Origin: DASVEE01 sp036399695
GTDB lineage: Bacteria; Acidobacteriota; Thermoanaerobaculia; Gp7-AA8
Direction of reading: 5' to 3'
Length of the DNA stretch: 5,421 bases
Assembly: GCA_036399695.1 (NCBI GenBank)
Contig: DASWMP010000067.1
Coordinates: 1 to 5,421, forward strand
Numbering within the stretch: position 1 is the first letter of the stretch; each line of letters starts with the position of its first letter. The notes under the pieces were generated by a model. The model saw only the letters and a list, made by a program, of their open reading frames with translations, made no database searches and was not told the DNA's origin. A program made the translations under genes and the position numbers. This document shows positions 1 through 5,421 of this stretch, piece by piece.

Positions 1-3000
1 GGCCGCGGCTGATGTAGAGGATGGCGGTGCGCGCGAGGTGGTTGTAGGCGGCGGTGATGATGGCGCCGCGGTCGTACGACATGGATGGCGCGGCGGTCGT
101 CACGGCGAAGGTGGCGGAGGTGGAGCCGGCCGGGACGGTCACGGACGCCGGCACGGTGGCGATGCCGTTGCGGGAGCCGGTGAGGGTGACGGTGGCTCCG
201 CCCGATTGGGCTGCGGCGCTGAGGGTGACGGTGCCGGTGGCGTCGTCGCCGCCATAGACGAAGGGATCGACGGCGACGCTTTCGAGCGTCACGGCTTGCG
301 GCGAGGGCACGACGGTCAGTTGCTGCCGTTGCACGGTCCCGTTGTACGCCGCGCGGATGCTGACGTCAAACGGTTGCGTGACGGCTTCGGTGTCGATGGC
401 GAAGGTGCCGCTGGTGTCCCCCTGAGGGATGGTGAGCGTCGACGGGACGCTGGCGGCGAGCGGATTGCTGCTCGTGAGGGTGATGGTCGCGCCGCCGCTC
501 GGGGCGGCCGCGGCGAGGGTTACGGTGCCGTCGACGAGGTCGCCGCCGACGGCGCGGGGAGAGACCAGCGCCAGGGCGACGACGTGGTTGCCGTTCGGCG
601 GGGTGACGTCGAGCGATGTGGTGATATCGGTCGCGGCGTGACGGGCGCGCAGCGTGACGGTGCTGGTCTGCGCGACGAGCGTGGTCGTGACCGGCACCGA
701 GAGCGACGTCGCGCCGGGGGGGACGAGGACGTACGGCGGCTGCGGGACGATGGCGTTGTTGAAGCCACGGAGATCGACTTCCACGCCGCCGGCGCCAGCC
801 GCGGCGGTGAGGGTGATGGTGAGCGTGGCGTCATTGCTGCCGACGACCGATTGCGGCGTCACGTTGATGGAGGCGAGAGTCACGGCCAGCGGCTGGAGGG
901 TGAGGGTGGCGGACGCGCTCCATGGCTGCAGGTGTGCGGTGATGACGACGGTGCTCTCGGTCGTCACATATTCGGTGGCGAGGACGGTCGAGGCGCTGGT
1001 CTGTCCCGCCGGGATGACGAGCGAGGCGGGCGGCTGCGCGCGTGAAGAACTGCTGGTGAAGGTGATCGTCGTTCCGGCCGCGGCGGGCTCGCTGAGGGTC
1101 ACGGTGACGCTCGCGTTCGTACGCCCTTCGACGGTGGACGGCGTGAGCACGACCGAGGCGATTGTGGGCGGGTAGATCGTGAGAGACGTGTCCTCTTCGA
1201 GTCCGCCGGCGGACGCGATGATGTGCGCGCTGGTCGTGGCGGCGGCAGGGGCGACGGAGGTGATGGTGAACTGCGCCTCTCGTTGTCCTTCCGCGACGGT
1301 CACGGTCGCGGGCAGACTCACAAGGTCGGAACGATCGGTCGTGAGCGCGATGGTCGTGCCACCGGCCGGTGCGGGCAGGCAGACGCGCAGCATGCCGGTC
1401 GTCGACCCGCTGTTGAGGAGCGCACCGCCGGCGATCCAGACCTCCTCGACCGACGGCGGCATGAGCTCGAGCTCTCCTTCGACCTGACTGCTGCCGTATG
1501 CAGCAGTCAGGGTCACGGGAGTGACCGCCTGCACGTTTCCGGTGGTGATGCTGAAGCCCACTCCGTCTTCCCCTTCCGGAACCGTGACGGTGCCCGGGAC
1601 AGTCGCTGCAGCACTGCCGGAGGCGAGGTTGATCACGGCTCCGCCCGCGGGGGCGGGGCCGTTGAGCTCCACCCAGCCTTCCGCTTCCAGGCCGCCGCAG
1701 AGCGTACCGGGCTGCACTTCCAGGCCTTCCACCGCCAGAGGCTGGATCTCGAGAGTGGCGGCACGAGGGGTGACGCCGATCGACGCCACGATGGTGGCGG
1801 TGACGCTGGTCGTGACCGCGGTCGTGGCGATCGGGAAGGACATCGCGCTCTGGCCGGCAGGGATGGTGATCGACGGGGGCACCGTGACGGCGCTGCTGTC
1901 GGAGAGGAGAGTTACGGCGATCCCACCCGCAGGGGCCGGCCAGGTGAGGTCGACAGAGCCGCCAAGGGTGCCGCCGCCGACGGTGGATTCGTCGCTGAGC
2001 GAGACGGAGCTGACGTCCCATGACGACGTCGCCGACACCCGCACACCGCGGCCGTCGTACGTGTAGGTCAGCAGTCCATCAGACGCGAGCGAGTTGCGCG
2101 CCGTGTAGAAGTAGGGCTTCGCCCCGACGCTCCTCTCGTTCCCGGCAGCGTCGTACGCCACGCCTCGGGGGACGCCGTTCTCCGTGGCCGTGACGATCTT
2201 CGGCGTCGTGGACTGGTAGCTGAAGCTCGCGGTGTTGCTGCCGAGGGTGGACGACAACAGGTTCCCCATCGCGTCGTACGTGTACGAGCCGTTCTGCCAG
2301 AGCGCCGCACCGGTGTTCGCCGTGATCAGGCGATTCAGGTCGTCGTAACCGAAGGTGCGGTTGTAGGCGGGATCGAGCGTGTCGGTGATCGACAGGATGT
2401 TGCCCGCCGGATCGTGTGTGTACTGGTAGGCGGCGATGGTGTTGCCCGCGCCCGCGAGCGCATTGCCGAGCATGCGATAGCGGGTGTCGTACGACATCGA
2501 GCGGGTGGTGCCGTTGCCGTACGTGATGCTCGTGGCCGGTCCGAACGGCAGGTAGGTGGCGGAGGTGACGAGCGGCGTCGTGCCTTTGTAGGCCGTGATG
2601 GGGCGGCCGGCGTAGTCGTGTGTGTAGGTGACGGTCATGCCCGACGGGTAGACGATCGAGGCGCGATTGCCATCGGCGTCGTACGTATAGCGGGTCTCGT
2701 CGTAGTTCCGTTCCTCGCGCAGCAGCAGCCCGCGGCGGTCGTGGCTGTAGGTGATCCAACCCGTCAGCCCGGCACTCATGGTCATGGTGCGGTTGCCGGT
2801 CGTGCTCCAGTACGCGGCGTCGTTGTAGATCCAGGTGACGCTTTCGGGGTCGGCGTCGCTGCGCGTCGTCTCCGCGCTCGTCACGCGGCCGAGGACGTCG
2901 TAGGTGCGGGTGGTGACGGCGCCGTTGGCGTCCGTCGAGGTCAGGAGGTTGCCGGCGGCGTCGTAGGTGTAAGTCGTGACGCCCGTGACGGGGCTCGTCT

Positions 3001-5421
3001 GACGCAGCAACTGCCCGAAGTCGTCGTAGAGGTAGGTGGTGGTGTTGCCGTTTGGATCGGTGACGCTGGTGAGGTTGCCGTGCAGGTCGTAGTCGTACGT
3101 CGTGACGGCGGTTCCGGCGCCGAGGGTCTGCGTCACGGCGGCGAGGTGCCCGTCGGGGTGATACGTGTAGGAGGTATTGGGCTGCGTGTGGCGCTCGTCG
3201 CGGACGGAAGCGATGCTGTCATCGGGCGTGTAGGTGTAGTCGACGTGATTCGCGTCGGGATGGACGTAGCTCACCAGCCGTCCGGCGTTGTCGTAGTTCC
3301 AGCTCTCGCTCTTGCGTTCCACCCAGACGCCGTTCACCAGCCCGAGCACCCGCTCGTGTGCTTTGCGCGAGGTCGACGGGTCATAGATCGTTTCGATGCG
3401 CTCGCGAAGGTCGTTCACGGACGGTCCGCGGCTGACGGTTTCGAGCCGGGCGCGGGAGTCGTACGTCCATTTGGTCACGCCGCCGCCGGGGCGGGTCTCC
3501 GTAGCCAGCGGGCCGTTGCCGTAGTACGTGCGGGCGGTCGTGAGATCCGTGGCGCAGAGAGGGTCGAGCGTGGCGTCGCAGCCGGAGAGGCCTTTAACCG
3601 TCGAGGAGGTGAGCCGGCCGAGGAGGTCGTAGGTCGATTCCGTGACGACGCCTTTCGCGTCGATGACGCGGCGGGCGTTGCCGAAGCGGTCGTACTCCTC
3701 GAAGCGGGTCGTCTCATTCGCGTTGCGGCTGGCGGCGAGACGCCCGCGCAGTTCCTGCGGAACGGACGGCGCGGCGGGGTAGTAGACCAAGGTCGTGACG
3801 TCGCTGACATCGCTCCGCGGTCCGTCGATCGCTTTGCGGGATGACAGTGGCTGGGGTAAGGCCAGCCAGGAGGGATCGAAGGCGCCGCCCGGATTGAAGG
3901 CCGCCCCTTCGCTGCCGTTGTAGAGGGTGGTGGTCGTCGTGCGCGTCTCCTGCTGGGGCGTGGCCAGGCCGGTCCAGCCGGTGACGGACTGCGTCGTGAC
4001 GGTGCCGGTGAGCGTGTCGTAAGTGAGCGTCTGCGTCCGGTTTGCGGCCGGGTTGCGGACGCTGCTCGTGACGATGGTGGTCGGGCGGTCGGGCCAGTAG
4101 ACGTTGCCGTAAGTGTAGGTGGTGAGCGCCGTGTCCGCCGTGGACGCCAGCGGCGTCGTCAGGATGACGTCCGGATCGAGGCGGCAATGCGCGGCGTCGG
4201 TCTCGGGATCGCACGCCGTCGGACGGAACGGTCCCTCGGAGGTGAGCATGCGCCGCGAGCCGTCCCACGTGTAACGAGTGATGTAGCCACGCGCGTCCTG
4301 CTTGCGCGCCAGGTCGCCGGCCGCGTCGTAGCCGAAGACGGCGTCGCCGCCACTGGCGCAGGAGGAGCATCCGCCGCTGATCTCGACCGTTCGCAAGCGT
4401 CCGGCCACCGCGCGGACGTAATGGGTTTCGATCTTGCCGCTGGCCCACGTCAGGCGGGTGACTTTCTCCCGCGGGATGCGGCCGGGCAGCCAATGCTCGT
4501 AACCGGCAATGTCGCCGCTTGGACCGAAGGAGGAGAGTGCGCGGCTCTCGCCATCGAACGTATGTTTCTCCAGCTCCCGATCGTCAGCGTCTCGAACGGA
4601 CGAAACGTTGTAGCGCAGGTGATTGGCGTTGTACGTCAGGCCGTACTTGCGCCACGTGCCGGCAATCGTGGCGACGCGGTTCAACGCACCCTGGTAGTGG
4701 TAGGTCAGGGTGTAGGCCGAATTGCCATCGACGGAGATCGAGGCGATGCGGTCGTTGTCCCAGACGACGTTCCAGGCCCACGCTCCCCAGGAATCATCGA
4801 GGCGCGTGACCCGCCCATTCGTATAGGTGAAGACGACATCGCGGTGTGTCGTGAGATCGCGATAGCGGAGGATGCGGCCGCCGGCGCTGAAGATGCGCGC
4901 GCGCCGCCCGTCGGCATCGCTGTGGGTGAATTCCCCCGTCACCGGATCCACCTCCAGCCGTCCGCGCCGGCTCGTGTCCGTCGGCCAGACCTGGGACCAG
5001 GTGCTCGATCCGAACGTGTTGACGAACAGTACGTAGGCACCGTCTTCCGTACGGACGGTCATGTACTGGTCGTAGCTGGCGACGGTGGTCAGCGACATGC
5101 GGGTGTCGAAGAGCGACGTCCAGCCGTGGCCGAAGGCGGGCGCGCTGTTCAGGCCGCGGCTGTCGAACGTGCGGCGGAGCGGGAAGAGGTCGGAGCCTGG
5201 GATTGGATCGGCGTCATGGAGGCGCATGTTCCCGGAACCGGTGCGCACCGGATCGCCGGTACAGTCGCACGAGCCGACGCCGCATTCGCTGCACGGCAGG
5301 TCGGCGTCGAATCCCGGGAGCCTGACCGCGACCGATTTGAGGCCGCAACTCGTGAAGGTGACGATCGTGAAGGCGGAGCCGCCGGCCAGGACGCCGAAGC
5401 TGCCGCGCACCCCGCCGAGAA
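1..5421 (-). CDS. Giant RHS/YD-repeat protein with C-terminal Ig-like repeat array (internal fragment, both ends missing)
   Basis: The minus-strand frame with codons ending at 5419 and 2 is open for 1806 codons with no stop, and I read it through line by line without finding a frameshift. Domain order by residue of the fragment is: 1-54 unidentified, cysteine-containing; about 55-185 DUF6531-like; about 186-363 transition segment; about 364-1129 RHS/YD repeats; 1134-1806 seven Ig-like repeats. RHS/YD repeats are known to form large hollow beta-barrel shells, often in exported toxins or surface proteins, and Ig-like arrays usually act as stalks or adhesive rods. An extracellular or surface role is therefore inferred. 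No signal peptide, membrane segment, RHS-associated core, protease site or toxin domain is present, so a specific function cannot be given. Codons strongly prefer G or C at the third position throughout, and both halves look alike, which argues against a recent join. Start, stop, neighbours and regulation all lie outside the window. I am confident in the frame and the repeat families, but not in the biological role. Confidence 0.95.
2..2020 (-). repeat. Array of seven Ig-like beta-sandwich repeats (93-100 residues each)
   Basis: In protein order the units occupy about 1736-2020, 1454-1735, 1166-1453, 887-1165, 596-886, 302-595 and 2-301. Each follows one plan: an opening strand (V.L.P..V.GG), a 'TGTVTL..PAPAGG' turn, 'VTL.S.....A.VP', then 'SVTVPAG.TS..F.VTT', then a 'V.I.A.Y......L.V.PP' closing strand and linker. 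The last unit shows this most clearly (VTLSAAAQSGGATVTL, then VPASVTVPAGSTSATFAVTT). Units 4 and 5 are the most divergent: PAPAGG becomes PAAAG and AAGAGG. The array begins five residues after the last YD unit and is still running at the left edge, so the total number is unknown. Repeats of this type are common in large exported proteins of high-GC bacteria and probably form a rigid stalk or binding rod. Single cysteines occur only in unit 2 (1697-1699) and unit 3 (1379-1381). Confidence 0.9.
2036..4330 (-). repeat. RHS/YD repeat array (shell-forming region)
   Basis: Repeats of the form YDxxGNLxxxTDxxG...TxYxY run through about 765 residues. Clear units begin at these tyrosine (or equivalent histidine) codons, given by their upper coordinate: 4330, 3694, 3631, 3463, 3295, 3091, 3028, 2965, 2902, 2683, 2620 (HDYAGRP), 2416 (HDPAGNIL), 2347, 2278, 2155 and 2059. 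Between about 4262 and 3695 the repeats are degenerate, and two cysteine-bounded loops occur, CDPETDAAHC (4184-4213) and CDATLDPLC (3554-3580). From 3300 down to 2036 the pattern is dense. By family knowledge (RHS_repeat and YD_repeat_2x models) such arrays coil into a hollow beta shell that can enclose a C-terminal passenger. The last unit, YDGRGVRV at 2036-2059, is followed almost at once by the Ig-like array and not by the usual RHS core. Confidence 0.93.
2840..3091 (-). repeat. Four tandem YD units with exact 63-bp (21-residue) period
   Basis: The tyrosine codons of YDLHGNL, YDDFGQL, YDAAGNL and YDVLGRV have upper coordinates 3091, 3028, 2965 and 2902, exactly 63 bases apart. Each unit carries the TD(P/A)NG-type turn, or TSPVTG in the second unit, and the TTxYxY strand. 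This is the most regular stretch of the RHS array and sets the frame beyond doubt. The units differ in their DNA, so this is old duplication kept by selection and not a fresh tandem expansion. Confidence 0.9.
4331..4861 (-). other. Transition segment between DUF6531-like module and YD array, ending at a CSSC pair
   Basis: About 177 residues link the opening module to the first canonical YD repeat. Weak YD-like strands are visible, such as FTYTNGRVTRLDD near 4800-4840 and LTYNANHLRYNVSSV near 4590-4640. Repeats this divergent are usual at the start of an RHS shell. The segment ends with GGCSSCASGG (4346-4375), a C-x2-C pair just before the first clear repeat, FGYDAAGDL. Similar CxxC pairs occur at this place in other RHS proteins, so this one looks like a family feature, not an oddity. 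No enzyme motif is visible. Confidence 0.6.
4862..5260 (-). other. DUF6531-like module preceding the RHS repeats
   Basis: The segment begins with GDPVRTGSGNMRL (5219-5257). It continues through FPLRRTFDSRG, then FGHGWTSLFDTRM, and ends near DADGRRARIFSAGGRI. This order matches the known module in front of many RHS repeat regions: a GDPV...TGN opening, then an 'L...RTYNS' strand, then a 'G.GW....' strand. In related proteins this module lies at the N-terminal side of the RHS shell and probably helps close it. The match is by motif order from memory, so the exact boundaries and the Pfam name are approximate. Confidence 0.7.
5261..5421 (-). other. Unidentified N-terminal segment with cysteine cluster
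   Basis: This is the first part of the fragment, about residues 1-54. It has a beta-rich, small-residue composition (for example GGSAFTIVTFTSCG) and ends in CSECGVGSCDC at 5261-5293, a C-x2-C-x4-C-x-C spacing. One further cysteine lies upstream at 5345-5347. The cluster sits immediately before the GDPV motif of the next module. Such a cluster could form disulfides in an exported protein or bind a metal; the sequence alone does not decide between these. I do not recognise a named domain here, and its true start is outside the window. Confidence 0.5.

Noticed and set aside
38..1045. A 335-residue plus-strand open frame rich in Gly, Arg and Asp
   Set aside because: It is also in exact codon register opposite the Ig-like array. 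The Gly/Asp/Arg richness is the antisense image of Ala, Val, Thr and Ser codons. The same reasoning removes 1223-2023.
1480..1512. Short inverted repeat (gactgctgc / gcagcagtc) that could look like a terminator stem
   Set aside because: It lies inside the continuous coding frame between the closing strand of Ig unit 2 and its surroundings, has no following T-run on either strand, and is explained by the codons there.
2..2020. Regular spacing of similar DNA blocks, considered as a CRISPR-like or mobile repeat
   Set aside because: The spacing is about 280-300 bases, the copies are divergent at DNA level, and the period matches whole Ig-like protein domains, so this is a protein repeat.
831..2021. 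A 396-residue minus-strand open frame rich in Arg and His
   Set aside because: It overlaps the Ig-like array in a shifted frame. Its composition is typical of an out-of-frame reading of GC-rich DNA, and no domain is visible. The same applies to 2079-2759 and 3714-4493.
2414..3844. A 476-residue plus-strand open frame
   Set aside because: Its codons lie exactly opposite those of the minus-strand gene. It stays open because the codons that would give antisense stops (TTA, CTA, TCA) are rare in this GC-rich gene. Its translation is low-complexity Val/Gly/Arg sequence with no recognisable domain, while the minus strand gives clear YD repeats.
4519..4809. Arg/Cys-rich 96-residue plus-strand frame resembling a small basic protein
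   Set aside because: It lies opposite the transition segment of the RHS gene, has no credible ribosome binding site or domain, and its arginine runs come from CG-rich DNA read in the wrong frame.

Overview
The whole 5421-base window is the inside of one very large gene read on the minus strand. The minus-strand frame whose codons occupy positions 2-4, 5-7 and so on up to 5417-5419 has no stop codon from one end of the window to the other (1806 codons). Neither the start codon nor the stop codon is present. I see no second gene, RNA gene, promoter, terminator, mobile element or CRISPR array, and there is no intergenic DNA.

Read from the protein's N-terminal side (right edge, high coordinates) to its C-terminal side (left edge), the layout is as follows. 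(1) About 5260-5421: an unidentified segment ending in a cysteine cluster. (2) About 4862-5260: a segment resembling the DUF6531 module that precedes RHS repeats, opening with GDPVRTGSGNM. (3) About 4331-4861: a transition segment that ends at a CSSC pair. (4) 2036-4330: a long array of RHS/YD repeats, degenerate in its first third and very regular near 2840-3091, where the period is exactly 21 residues. (5) 2-2020: seven consecutive Ig-like beta-sandwich repeats of 93-100 residues, still in progress where the window ends.

The main point of interest is the junction at about 2018-2059. The YD array reaches a motif (YDGRGVRV) that, in many RHS proteins, leads into the conserved RHS-associated core. 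Here it passes within about five residues into the Ig-like array. No RHS core, protease motif or C-terminal toxin domain is visible in the window.

The sequence is GC-rich, with strong G/C preference at third codon positions. YD proteins ending in a 'YDGRGVRV' motif, and Ig-like repeats of the 'PAPAGG ... VPASVTVPAG' type, are both familiar from Acidobacteriota and related high-GC soil or metagenomic lineages. That placement is inference from memory of such proteins, not a demonstrated assignment. The protein is most likely exported and cell-surface or secreted, but its signal peptide and anchor lie outside the window.
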